Source of the DNA: CAYJLW01 sp964370965
GTDB lineage: Bacteria > Actinomycetota > Acidimicrobiia > UBA2766
DNA length: 26,480 nucleotides
Direction: 5' to 3'
Assembly (NCBI GenBank): GCA_964370965.1
Contig: CAYJLW010000056.1
Coordinates: forward strand, 1 to 26,480
In this document: piece by piece, positions 7,877 to 15,883 of the stretch
How positions within the stretch are numbered: the stretch's first letter is position 1
Layout of the letters: each line of letters opens with the position of its first letter
Program-made: the position numbers and the translations under genes
The notes under the pieces: generated by a model
The model's database searches: none
What the model saw: only the letters and a program-made list of their open reading frames with translations
Told to the model about the DNA's origin: nothing

Positions 7877-8793
7877 GCCGGCGTCACCCGCCGTCGTCCG
7901 GCGCGGACGAGACGCCGGGCCGTGTCTCGAACCGACCGGGGGAGAACCAGCGACGCCAGACCGACGACTGCCACGGTGCTGGGCATCCCCTCCCGAAAGC
8001 AGCGACGAGCGTCCTTGTGGTGGCCGCTCTTGAGGTACCGCGTCCCCACGTCCGTGACCATCCGTCGCTCCAGGTCCGCCACGAGTCGTGGCGGCAGGTC
8101 GAGCGACCGCGCTGCCCGGACCAGAACCAGTCGCCGATTCGCCTCCACGTCCCGGACCTTGGCAAGCGGCTCTGGATCTTCCCTGACCAGATACCACACG
8201 AGGGAGGGCACCGTGTCGCACGAGACGCCGCTCGCCAAGACACGGACCCAGAGATCAAGATCCTCGCAGTGGCGAACGCCCTCGTCGAACCCGCCCACCG
8301 AACGGACGGCATCGACGGCGACGACAGTTCCGCTGGTGGTCACCACGTTGCGTCGCAGAAGCGAGACCGGATCGAGCGAGGCCACCGCCGGTCTCCGTGT
8401 CCCGCACGGCCCGCCTTCGGGCGTGATCCGGCGGCACCCGGCCGCCAAGAATCCCGGTGCGGAGCCGCGAAGGGACCTTCGAACGATCTCGATGTAGTCG
8501 CTCGGCCACATGTCGTCGGCGTCGAGGAACGCCGCATAGTCGGCCGTGAGGGTTTCGAGTCCGCGATTCCTGGCAGCAGCAGCGCCGCAGCCGTCGATGC
8601 GTAGGAGGGTCACGCCCGCAGCGGCAGCGACCTCGGCGCTGGTGTCGCCGGACCCGTCGTCGACGACGACGACTTCGTCCGGCTCCGACACCTGGGCGGC
8701 CACACTGCGCAGCGTTGCCGCCAGCGTTGCCGCGCTGTTCCTGGCCGGGATCACAACCCCGATCGACGGTGACCCACGGTGTGGTGCGGGCAC
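7873..8793 (-). CDS. GT2-family glycosyltransferase
   Basis: A 306-residue GT-A enzyme. SIGVVIPARNSAATLAATL (10-28) and EVVVVDDGSGDTS (40-52) form the nucleotide-binding half. AAARNRGLE (72-80) and the metal-binding DXD region FLDADDMWP (89-97, D91/D93) follow, with GFDEGVRHCEDLDLWVR later as the acceptor/catalytic Asp region. The enzyme would add a sugar by inversion from a nucleotide donor in the cytoplasm. The last 60 residues are basic and partly hydrophobic and may lie against the membrane. The GTG start at 8793 directly abuts the stop of the upstream GT4 gene (8794-8796) with no gap, which argues for coupling; the downstream gene overlaps by four bases. Confidence 0.9.
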   Translation of the reverse strand: MPAPHRGSPSIGVVIPARNSAATLAATLRSVAAQVSEPDEVVVVDDGSGDTSAEVAAAAGVTLLRIDGCGAAAARNRGLETLTADYAAFLDADDMWPSDYIEIVRRSLRGSAPGFLAAGCRRITPEGGPCGTRRPAVASLDPVSLLRRNVVTTSGTVVAVDAVRSVGGFDEGVRHCEDLDLWVRVLASGVSCDTVPSLVWYLVREDPEPLAKVRDVEANRRLVLVRAARSLDLPPRLVADLERRMVTDVGTRYLKSGHHKDARRCFREGMPSTVAVVGLASLVLPRSVRDTARRLVRAGRRRVTPA

Positions 8794-9819
8794 CTAGCGG
8801 CCGGCCACTTCTCGGTACACGCGCCACGTCTCCGCGGCACAACGACTCCAAGTGAAGTGCTCCCGGACGGCTGTCACAGCCGACTCCACTGGGGTCCACC
8901 CGTCGAGAGCCCGCAAGATCCCGGTCTCCACTTCGGCAGGGCTCCTCTGGTCCACCAGGATCACGGCGCCTTCGGGGAGCTCGGGCACGATCCCCACGGG
9001 CCCACAGACCACAGGCTTCGCCAAGGCAACCCCTTCGACTACGGGGAGTCCGAACCCCTCTTCCAGAGACGGGTAGACGATTCCGACGGCTTCGCTGTAG
9101 AGCCGCCAGAGGTCCGACCGGGCGAGCCGCCCGACGTAGCGGATGCCGGCGTCGAGATCCTCCCAGGGCGTGCCTCCTGTGACCAGGAGCTCACATCCGG
9201 CGCGGTGAGCCCTCTGCCACGCCTGGCGGAGCACACCGAGGTTCTTCCTGGCGTTCGCGCCACCGCTGTAGACGAAGTACCGTCGCCGGGACTCCGATCT
9301 GGCGGCTGAGTCAGAATCCACAGGCGGGGCGTCTGTGCCGAGATGGACGACGTTCACCCCTGCGTCCCGGCCGAGCACATCCCTGACGTCCCTCGCCACA
9401 GTCTCGGACGGGCAGATGACGGCGCCCGCACGTCGGACCGCGGCCTTCGTACGCCACGCGTAGTAGCGGCCAGAACCGGACCTGAGGTCCCGGTCGAGGA
9501 CAACGAGATCGTGGACGGTGACGACGCTGCGGCTGTTTGCCGGGCCCTCGACGTACAGCGCGTGAAGCACGTCGCAGCCTCTCGCGGCGACCGGGACCTC
9601 CAGGAAGTCGCTCACTGACTTGCCCGCCCAGCGCAGCACCCGGGCCCCAGCATGGGGAGAAGGCGACGACATGTCGACGAGCCGGGAACGGGTGAGGACG
9701 CGTAGCGAGCTCTCCGCTCCGGGAAGACGGCGGATGTCCCGCACCAGGGAACTGGCATAGGTGCCCACGCCACTCGATCCGTTCCAGGTCGCCCTTCTGG
9801 CGTCGATGCAAACCCTCAC
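8794..9819 (-). CDS. GT4-family glycosyltransferase (mannosyltransferase-like)
   Basis: A 341-residue GT-B enzyme starting MRVCIDARRATWNGSSGVGTY by N-terminal pattern close to mannosyl/rhamnosyl transferases of the RfaB group. VTVHDLVVLDRD (100-111), ICPSETVARDV (135-145), YSGGANARKNLGVL (184-197) with R191 and K192, and EX7E E254/E262 in LEEGFGLPVVEGVALAKP are visible. It is slightly short for the family because the N-terminal domain is compact. The GTG at 9819 overlaps the stop of the upstream gene by four bases (GTGA, 9816-9819). The sugar specificity is not deducible; the mannose suggestion is only from general resemblance. Confidence 0.88.
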   Translation of the reverse strand: MRVCIDARRATWNGSSGVGTYASSLVRDIRRLPGAESSLRVLTRSRLVDMSSPSPHAGARVLRWAGKSVSDFLEVPVAARGCDVLHALYVEGPANSRSVVTVHDLVVLDRDLRSGSGRYYAWRTKAAVRRAGAVICPSETVARDVRDVLGRDAGVNVVHLGTDAPPVDSDSAARSESRRRYFVYSGGANARKNLGVLRQAWQRAHRAGCELLVTGGTPWEDLDAGIRYVGRLARSDLWRLYSEAVGIVYPSLEEGFGLPVVEGVALAKPVVCGPVGIVPELPEGAVILVDQRSPAEVETGILRALDGWTPVESAVTAVREHFTWSRCAAETWRVYREVAGR

Positions 9820-10781
9820 GTCGCCCCACCGAGGATGCCCTCAACCTGCTCCCAGAACTCCGCCGCGGCCCCCTCGTAGAGTCCCGACGTCGACAGGTCG
9901 ACTTCGTACGAGAGTGCCCCCACACGACCGTCCAGGTGCAGCTCACACCCTGAGAGTGCGGCTTCCGCGGCGGTGCGGCCGAACGGCTCCGGCCAGCGCG
10001 GTCGGAAGACGAACCGCTTCGCGTTGCCGAAATAGGAGGGCATCTCCTCGTGGGGGACTCCGAACACGACACGGGACCCGGCCGGGCACGTCTGCCCGGG
10101 TCTTTGCGAGACGAGCGTGAGGCCAGGCCCCACGTCCAGGAGATCGGCCCCCTTTGCCGTCGTCATGGCCCCCGCCGCCAGCCATTCGATCTCGCGTTCT
10201 GCCACGGACCTGCGCTGCCGGAGAAACGGCTCAGGATCCAGCGTGGGACGCAACAACCGCGCCTTTCCGCGTGCGCCGGGCTGGAGCCGCTGCACGATCT
10301 CCGCGTGCATGGGACTCACGAAGAAGCAGGCGAGCGCACGCTCGTAGATGCCCCTGGTGCGCAGGCGGAAGCAACGGGAGCGGCCGGGAAACGGGCAGCG
10401 TGTGAACGCCATGTGGCCACCGCAAGCGAGGTAGGGCCTGTCACAGGTGTCAACGTAGGCGTTGTCGACGTGGACATATCGCCTCTCGAGGGCGCAGCGG
10501 CGCAACTCCTGGTAGCGCCGTTGCGCGGTGAAGGGGAGCCTGCCGAGGAGCTTTTGGTCGAGGCGCGCCTGACGGCGCGGAAGGTTGTACATGTCGACCA
10601 AGACCCAATCGTCGATTCCTGCCACGTCCAGACGCGGGACAACCGGGTGCGGCCACAGGGCGACAACCGCGATGTCGTGACCGCGCGCCTTCCCACAGAC
10701 GAGGAGCTCGCGGGAGCAGAGCTCGCCTCCGCCGGCGCCGTCGGCGTCAGGGTCGCAATAGCTCAGGAAGCCGATTCTCAC
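9816..10781 (-). CDS. Glycosyltransferase-like protein with a cysteine cluster
   Basis: A 321-residue protein. The N-terminus VRIGFLSYCDPDADGAGGGE and the C-terminal VFRPRWPEPFGRTAAEAALSG (258-278, an EX7E-like segment E265/E273) give it GT-B/GT4-like ends. The middle differs from ordinary GT4 enzymes: Cys113, Cys120, Cys129 and Cys137 cluster in 25 residues with an YLACGG and a TRCPFPGRSRC stretch, which could bind zinc or form a structural knot. The donor-domain R/K motif is not obvious (MTTAKG at 206-211 is the best candidate). The GTG start is chosen for the family-like N-terminus, with GAAAGG about nine bases upstream; it lies 35 bases inside the end of the polymerase gene. It is probably a glycosyltransferase for this glycan, but I cannot assign a family with certainty. 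Confidence 0.7.
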   Translation of the reverse strand: MRIGFLSYCDPDADGAGGGELCSRELLVCGKARGHDIAVVALWPHPVVPRLDVAGIDDWVLVDMYNLPRRQARLDQKLLGRLPFTAQRRYQELRRCALERRYVHVDNAYVDTCDRPYLACGGHMAFTRCPFPGRSRCFRLRTRGIYERALACFFVSPMHAEIVQRLQPGARGKARLLRPTLDPEPFLRQRRSVAEREIEWLAAGAMTTAKGADLLDVGPGLTLVSQRPGQTCPAGSRVVFGVPHEEMPSYFGNAKRFVFRPRWPEPFGRTAAEAALSGCELHLDGRVGALSYEVDLSTSGLYEGAAAEFWEQVEGILGGAT

Positions 10782-12210
10782 GTTCCGGGCCTTTCGAGGC
10801 AGGCGCCTCCAGGATGAGGACGAGGAGCGCAGCCAGGAGAAACATCCCTTCGGGCGAGGCAACGCGGTTGATTGCCTGGGAGACGGCGAGGAGGACCAGC
10901 AAGGCAGTCGCGGCCCCGGCGCCGGTCGCGTCAAGGCCGCCGCGCACGACACCTGGTGCCAACGCGACAAACAGGAGCAAGAACCCGGCGAGGCCGATCA
11001 CGCCGATCTTGAGGAGAAGCCAGACCACCACGTTGTGGCTCCAGACGGTCACCGGCTTGCCTCCCGGGTCGAAGCGCCCCAACTGCCCGTAGGGGTCCAC
11101 GTAGCCGGCACCCAGACCCCTCCCGGTGGCCTTCGTGCCCCCGCCCAGGCTCGCGAGGGCGGCCTTGATCTCCGTCGCGCGGAACAGAAGAGAGCTCTCC
11201 GTACCAGAGCGACCGTACCGTGTGCCCAGGCGCGCCAGACCCGTTTCCACCCCCCCCTGCCAACCTCCGACGAGAAGGAGGGATGCCACGGCGATCACCC
11301 CGACAGGCCAGAGCCCCCTCTTCCCCCCGCGGACTTCGCCCCGGGCGGCCCGTCGACGGCCGCCTGTCCTGGCCACGATCATGCCTACACAGAGGCCGAG
11401 CGCCGAACCCGCGAGCGCCGTTCGCGTGCCCGTCTGCAGAATCGCCACCAGGCACAAGCCCGACACGGCCAAGAGCGCAGGCCAGTTCTGCCTTTCTCGT
11501 CCCATGGCCCCGGCGAGAAACCCCGGCCCGATCACGAGAAACGTGTCCCCCCCCACGAGGATGGTCCGCCATCCCCCCGAAGACGGGAAGCTCCACGCCT
11601 GGAGGAGACTCCCAGGGCCGGCGAGCGGAATGTGGAGGGACGCCAGAACCAGCTCCTTCGCTGCGACGGCGCAGAGCATGACCATCATGATCGCCACGAA
11701 CCTGTGGCGCATGGTGGCGCTCTCCGCGACTTCGGTGGTTACGAGCCAACCGACGACGAAGAACGCGGCCACATAGAGGTCGGCCCTCACCTGGGACCAT
11801 GGATTCGCCGTCAGGCCCCCCAACAAGGCGGCGGTGAACACTGCCGCACAAGTCCAGGCAACGACCCGACGGGCCGGCGAGCCGGGGCGCAGCCTGGTCA
11901 CATACCGTCTCGCCAGGACTGCGGACACGGCCACCGCTCCGACGACGTCGGCCACCCGGATCTGCAGCCCCAGAACAGACACGGAGAGCTGGGAGCCGAC
12001 GAGACCCAGCGAGAAGGCGACCGCGAAGTAGCTCGCCAACGGCGAGCGCGAGCAGATGAGAGCGAGGACGGACAGGACGACAGCGGCAATGGCGACGGCG
12101 GGCTCAAAGGCGAGAGCACCGCCAAGAAGACCGGCCAGAGCGACGGCTGCCAAAGGGAGAAGGCGCGTCATCCGGGTCGGAGGGGCGGAGGGCGTGACGA
12201 AACTAGTCAC
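10747..12210 (-). CDS. O-antigen polymerase/ligase-like membrane protein (Wzy/WaaL type)
   Basis: A 487-residue integral membrane protein with about eleven or twelve hydrophobic segments and a larger extracytoplasmic loop between about 305 and 385. That loop holds TRYGRSGTESSLLFRATEIK and a GRGLGAGY...WSHNVVVWLLLKIGV stretch, the latter typical of the O-antigen polymerase/ligase (Wzy_C) family. Such proteins join lipid-linked repeat units or transfer finished chains to an acceptor on the outer face of the membrane. With the flippase at 15884-17398 it suggests a Wzx/Wzy-dependent pathway. The GTG at 12210 has GGGA five bases upstream and is preferred; an in-frame ATG at 12171 is the alternative and has no ribosome binding site. 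It overlaps the next gene by 35 bases. Polymerase versus ligase cannot be decided. Confidence 0.82.
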   Translation of the reverse strand: MTSFVTPSAPPTRMTRLLPLAAVALAGLLGGALAFEPAVAIAAVVLSVLALICSRSPLASYFAVAFSLGLVGSQLSVSVLGLQIRVADVVGAVAVSAVLARRYVTRLRPGSPARRVVAWTCAAVFTAALLGGLTANPWSQVRADLYVAAFFVVGWLVTTEVAESATMRHRFVAIMMVMLCAVAAKELVLASLHIPLAGPGSLLQAWSFPSSGGWRTILVGGDTFLVIGPGFLAGAMGRERQNWPALLAVSGLCLVAILQTGTRTALAGSALGLCVGMIVARTGGRRRAARGEVRGGKRGLWPVGVIAVASLLLVGGWQGGVETGLARLGTRYGRSGTESSLLFRATEIKAALASLGGGTKATGRGLGAGYVDPYGQLGRFDPGGKPVTVWSHNVVVWLLLKIGVIGLAGFLLLFVALAPGVVRGGLDATGAGAATALLVLLAVSQAINRVASPEGMFLLAALLVLILEAPASKGPERENRLPELLRP

Positions 12211-12258
12211 CTCTGTCCCGCCGTTTCCGTCGCTCCCCGGTCGAGGCCACTCTTCACC

Positions 12259-12957
12259 CTACGGTCTCCACGCACACCCGATGATCCCTTGGGCATGGTC
12301 CACCTCGAGGATGCGAGCCAGAGCCCGTGTCAGGGGGCGGATGAGGGCTCTCTTTCGGCTGGAGACGACGTACTGGCGGTACATCTCGACGCGGCCGAAT
12401 CCGGAAATCCTGATCAGGCCGTACAGGTCGGGGTACGGGAGCGGCCGGACATGGGTCACGTCCGATGCCCACACCTGGATGGGGTGTCGGGCGTTCGGCG
12501 TGGAGAACACGAAGACCCCTCCGGGGACGATGAGCTGCCGCGACCTGCACAGGTGGTGGAACACCTGGGCGAGCGGGAGGTGTTCGAGGGTCTCGAGGCA
12601 GAGGATGGCGTCGAAACGACGATCGACCTCGTCCAGGCTCGCATAGTCGCGTTGGCGTGAGCGGTCCACGTCCACAGACTCGTATGTTCCGGTGAAGCCG
12701 AGACCCCTGAGAACCCGTTCGTACAGCCTGTCGCCGCCCCCTACGTCCAGCACGGACGACCGGGCGGCGACCCAGTCCCGCAACAGCTCCGCGGACTTGC
12801 CGCGGGGAGGATCCAACTCCCGCCACGACGTGGGAATCTCGATGTAGCCGACCCCCGGGAAGGTCGCCTGGGCCTCCTTCATCGCCCTGTAGTCGAAGGG
12901 AATCCCCTCACTCAGGGAGCGGGCTGCGTCGTTGTCGTCCCGCTCGTGGTCTGGCAT
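12259..12957 (-). CDS. Class I SAM-dependent methyltransferase
   Basis: A 232-residue Rossmann-fold methyltransferase. Motif I is VLDVGGGDRLYE (69-80), motif II-like acidic stretch SVDVDRS (94-100), and DAILCLETLEHLPLAQVF (116-133) and VPGGVFVFSTPN (144-155) follow, as in Methyltransf_11-type enzymes. The PNARHPIQVWASDVTHVRP stretch near 154-172 resembles sugar-chain methyltransferases. It heads the minus-strand block of six genes running to 6746; the gap to the polymerase gene is 48 bases. The ATG is supported by GGAGG eight bases upstream and a TATCTT box at 13003-13008. The methyl acceptor, probably a sugar hydroxyl, is inferred from context only. Confidence 0.85.
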   Translation of the reverse strand: MPDHERDDNDAARSLSEGIPFDYRAMKEAQATFPGVGYIEIPTSWRELDPPRGKSAELLRDWVAARSSVLDVGGGDRLYERVLRGLGFTGTYESVDVDRSRQRDYASLDEVDRRFDAILCLETLEHLPLAQVFHHLCRSRQLIVPGGVFVFSTPNARHPIQVWASDVTHVRPLPYPDLYGLIRISGFGRVEMYRQYVVSSRKRALIRPLTRALARILEVDHAQGIIGCAWRP

Positions 12958-13002
12958 GGAAGGCGCCTCCTCGGTGGAGGACCAAGGGCACAGGACGCCT
13001 CC

Positions 13003-13008
13003 AAGATA
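13003..13008 (-). promoter_or_regulatory. Candidate -10 box of the six-gene minus-strand glycan block
   Basis: On the minus strand TATCTT lies 45 bases before the ATG at 12957, giving a leader of roughly 38 bases that contains the GAGGAGG ribosome binding site. It lies back to back with the box at 13059-13064. Confidence 0.4.
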
Positions 13009-13058
13009 CGCGCGCCGGGCCCGACAAGGGCTTCGCCCCGCCTCCGGATGCCGGGTGC

Positions 13059-13064
13059 TACCGT
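13059..13064 (+). promoter_or_regulatory. Candidate -10 box of the methyltransferase/GT2/CgeB block
   Basis: TACCGT lies about 46 bases before the GTG at 13111, so the transcript would have a leader of some 40 bases ending with GAAGGG (13100-13105), a good ribosome binding site five bases before the start. Confidence 0.4.
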
Positions 13065-13110
13065 CGATGCGGGCTCCGCACCCGGTTCACGCACCGCACG
13101 AAGGGTTCGA

Positions 13111-13818
13111 GTGACCTACGACGACGAGTACTTCGCCAGATCCAACTACGCCCACACGATGTTGGCACACCACACGGTCCTGGGCCGGGTGGAACAGCCG
13201 CTCGTGTGGACCCTCGCAGACATGGTCGCACTCCTCTGCCGCCCGGGGGCAGCGGTGCTGGACGTGGGTTGCGCCTATGGATTCCTGGTGGCGGAACTCG
13301 GCGAGCGGGGCTTCGAGACCGACGGAGTCGATGCCTCCCCGGCCTGTGTCGCGGGTTCGCCGGTCGCAGACCGAGTGCTCCTCCGCGACGTGGCGCAGCC
13401 GGGATCCCTGGACGACCTGCCCGTCTACGACCTCGCCGTGGCTGCCAACCTCATGGAGCATCTCAGTCCGGCGGATGCCCTCGAGATGTGCAGGTCCGTT
13501 CGCCGCCACGCGCGGTGCGTCCTGGCCATCGTCAACAAGTCGGACCACGACCCGACACACGTCACGCTGGAGCCCAACGGCTACTGGCGCCGCCTATTCG
13601 AGAGAGCAGGGTGGAGGCCCCACTCTCTGGCCACGTACGCGGTTCGCGGAAGGTACCTGCGGTCGTCCTTCGGGACTGAGAGCTGGCATTCCGATGCCCT
13701 CGTCTTCGGGCAGCCCACGGGAAGGCCGAGGGAGCTGGCGGCGTCGGCGTTGACCTATCCGGCGCTCCTCGCGCATCGCGGAGCGGCGCGCGTGGTCGCT
13801 CGCACACGGAAGTCATGA
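13111..13818 (+). CDS. Class I SAM-dependent methyltransferase
   Basis: A 235-residue methyltransferase. Motif I is VLDVGCAYGFLVAEL (49-63), followed by DGVDASPACV near 71-80, DLAVAANLMEHLSPADAL around 110-127 and a loop with NKSDHDPTHVTLEP. The N-terminal VTYDDEYFARSNYAHTM is typical of small glycan-locus methyltransferases. The GTG at 13111 is chosen because GAAGGG lies five bases upstream; earlier in-frame starts have no such signal and would overlap the divergent promoter. Its stop overlaps the ATG of the next gene (ATGA, 13815-13818). It probably acts on a sugar of this glycan; the substrate is not known. Confidence 0.85.
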   Translation: MTYDDEYFARSNYAHTMLAHHTVLGRVEQPLVWTLADMVALLCRPGAAVLDVGCAYGFLVAELGERGFETDGVDASPACVAGSPVADRVLLRDVAQPGSLDDLPVYDLAVAANLMEHLSPADALEMCRSVRRHARCVLAIVNKSDHDPTHVTLEPNGYWRRLFERAGWRPHSLATYAVRGRYLRSSFGTESWHSDALVFGQPTGRPRELAASALTYPALLAHRGAARVVARTRKS

Positions 13819-14822
13819 TCGCGATGCGACGCGGTGTCGGTTCCCGACGCAGACACACCGACACGGAGCCAACGGCGTCTGTCGCGCTTGACCGCCGCCC
13901 CCCCGATCGGGTGCCCGAAGTGAGCGCAGTCGTCCTCGCGTGGCCCCCCGGACAGAAGCGCGACCGCAACGTCTTCCATTTGCTCGATCAGCTCGCCCTC
14001 GCTGGGGGCGTCCCGGACATCGAGGTCCTCGTGCTCTGCAACGGGTGGGACGAAGCCCTCTGCGCCGGACTCCGCTCGCATGCCCGCGTCGACGTCCTGT
14101 TGACTGCCCCCGTCAACGTCGGCGTCGCCCGAGGCTGGAACATCGCGGCCGGACTCGCCCGTGGCCGGACCCTCTGCTTCCTGAACGAGGACGTGGTCCT
14201 GACCAAGGGCACACTCACGTCCCTGACGGAAGCCGCCTGCGCCGCCGGGGTGGGACTCGCGGGGACAAGGGGCCAACACTGGCGGACAGAGACAATGCAC
14301 CCAGTGCGCGACGGAAGACCCGTCCCCCCGACGGCCGTGTTCGCGGTGTCGGGGGAGGCGTTCGCGGTGCCCAGGGGGGTGTGGCACTCCGTGGGCGGCG
14401 TCGACGAGGCGCTCTCCCCGGCGATGTACGAAGAGGTGGACTTGGCTCTGAAGATGAGCAGAGCGGGGAAGACCGCCGTCGTCGTCCCCAACGCCGGTAT
14501 CGTGCACCGCGCCGGCGCCAGCGGGTATCCGTTGTGGCGGCGGATCCGATGGGTGGGGGGCTCCACGAGCGTGGCGGCCATCCACTGGCGCAACCGGAAG
14601 CACCTGCTCCGCGCCTGGCAGTCCGGAAGCACATGGGCGAGGCCGTCCATGTACGTTCTTCTCTACGGAGCATGGACGATCAGATGGACGCTTCGATTCC
14701 TTGGGGGAGGCGTGGCGGCACGACGGCACGGGCCCCCTCGACGGTCGTCGACGGCCGGGAGCGTCACCGCCCAGGGAGCCGGGGAATCACTCGGGACCCT
14801 CGGGGAGGCGCCGTGCGCATAG
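13815..14822 (+). CDS. GT2-family glycosyltransferase
   Basis: A 335-residue GT-A enzyme with a basic, low-complexity N-terminal extension of about 34 residues before EVSAVVLAWPPGQKRD. The rhamnosyltransferase-like features are NVGVARGWNIAAGLARG (101-117), the metal-binding FLNEDVVLTKG (122-132, E125/D126), a GGVDEALSPAMYEEVDLALK stretch later on, and a final region with two hydrophobic segments (SMYVLLYGAWTIRWTLRFLGGG). It would add a sugar to the lipid-linked glycan. The ATG overlaps the previous stop by four bases; ATG 13824 is an alternative nine bases on. The C-terminal 35 residues are low complexity. The stop overlaps the next gene's start by ten bases. Confidence 0.85.
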   Translation: MIAMRRGVGSRRRHTDTEPTASVALDRRPPDRVPEVSAVVLAWPPGQKRDRNVFHLLDQLALAGGVPDIEVLVLCNGWDEALCAGLRSHARVDVLLTAPVNVGVARGWNIAAGLARGRTLCFLNEDVVLTKGTLTSLTEAACAAGVGLAGTRGQHWRTETMHPVRDGRPVPPTAVFAVSGEAFAVPRGVWHSVGGVDEALSPAMYEEVDLALKMSRAGKTAVVVPNAGIVHRAGASGYPLWRRIRWVGGSTSVAAIHWRNRKHLLRAWQSGSTWARPSMYVLLYGAWTIRWTLRFLGGGVAARRHGPPRRSSTAGSVTAQGAGESLGTLGEAPCA

Positions 14823-15835
14823 TCAGACCAGGCGCATCGGAGGCGGGCGGGTACATCGCAGAGGGATGGGCGAATGCCGCCCGTGCCCTCGGCTGGTCAT
14901 TCCTGATCTGGGACGGGCAAGGTGACGTCGATGCGGTCTTCGAGGAGTTCCGGCCCGACGTCTACATCGCCGACGTACGGTTTCGACACCGCGTACCTGG
15001 GCGGGTGCGACGAGGGGAAACGCGCGTCGCCATGGCCGTAGACCAGTGGGCCGACCCGATCGCCTTCCCGGCACTGGCGCGAAACGGGTATCGGACGAAG
15101 CGCTCGCACATCAGGTGGGTGCGCCGCCTCAACCCCCAGATTCTCTTTCACCATTCGACGCCCGGCGGGATAGAGCGCGGGTGGTGGCAGTGGAGAACGG
15201 CCGAAGGCCGTGAGGTCATCTCCCTGCCCTCTGCCGGTGACACCCAGGTGTTCCGGGACGAAGGCACGGCCGCGGACTTGGCCTGCGACATCGGCTACGT
15301 CGGCGGGTACTGGCCCTACAAGGCACCCGGGCTGCACGAGTACCTGCTCGACCACGTCCATGACTTCCACACAAGCATCGTCGGCCGTGGCTGGCCGCAT
15401 GGCGTTGCCACCGCCGAGCGGATCAGCCAAGAGCGGCTCAACCGCTTCACGAAGTCCGCCACGGTGATGCCCTGCATCCACGAGCCTCACTCGCGCCTGT
15501 ACGGCGTGGAGATCGTGGAAAGGATCTACAAGGTGCCGCTGGCGGGAGGTTTCACGATCACCGATCCGGTAGGCGGCATCTACGAGGAGGGGTTCTTCAC
15601 CGAAGACGAGGTGCCCATGGCCCGGAACGGAACCGAGATGCGCGCCCTCTTGGAGCATTTCACGCGCCGACCGGAAGAGCGCCTGCCGTTCATACGCGGA
15701 GCGCGTGAGCGTGTCCTCCGCCAGCACACGTACTTCCACAGGCTCGCTCAGCTCGTGAGCGCGCTCGGCTTCGGGGACGCCGCCAGGCACGTTCAAGAAC
15801 GAGCTGCCACGCTCGGCGTCTCGGTCTCCCTTTGA
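14813..15835 (+). CDS. CgeB-like glycosyltransferase
   Basis: A 340-residue protein with GT-B architecture of the CgeB/DUF3880 type. It has DVYIADVRFRHR near 47-58, IGYVGGYWPYKAPGLHEYLL (160s-180s, the start of the C-terminal domain), LNRFTKSATVMPCIHEPHSR, and YGVEIVERIYKVPLAGGFTITD, where these proteins carry their conserved EX-type motif and the GG...TD turn. CgeB-like proteins are putative glycosyltransferases of spore coats and surface glycans. The GTG at 14813 is chosen for GGGGAGG four bases upstream (14802-14808); a longer frame is open but lies inside the previous gene. It ends the plus-strand block, converging on the flippase gene. Confidence 0.78.
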   Translation: MRIVRPGASEAGGYIAEGWANAARALGWSFLIWDGQGDVDAVFEEFRPDVYIADVRFRHRVPGRVRRGETRVAMAVDQWADPIAFPALARNGYRTKRSHIRWVRRLNPQILFHHSTPGGIERGWWQWRTAEGREVISLPSAGDTQVFRDEGTAADLACDIGYVGGYWPYKAPGLHEYLLDHVHDFHTSIVGRGWPHGVATAERISQERLNRFTKSATVMPCIHEPHSRLYGVEIVERIYKVPLAGGFTITDPVGGIYEEGFFTEDEVPMARNGTEMRALLEHFTRRPEERLPFIRGARERVLRQHTYFHRLAQLVSALGFGDAARHVQERAATLGVSVSL

Positions 15836-15840
15836 CGACG

Positions 15841-15866
15841 GTGCCCCGGCCGGCGGCACTCCCTTC
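15841..15866. terminator. Hairpin between convergent CgeB-like and flippase genes
   Basis: GTGCC (15841-15845) pairs with GGCAC (15855-15859) around a CCGG-rich loop, followed on the plus strand by TCCCTTCC. It sits six bases after the CgeB-like stop and is a plausible terminator; the pyrimidine tract is imperfect. Confidence 0.4.
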
Positions 15867-15883
15867 CATGGCAGTCCACGCGG

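Noticed and set aside
11035..12660. 541-codon plus-strand frame over the polymerase and methyltransferase genes
   Set aside because: It is Arg/Pro/Gly-rich without domains, while the minus strand encodes a clear multi-spanning membrane protein and a methyltransferase.
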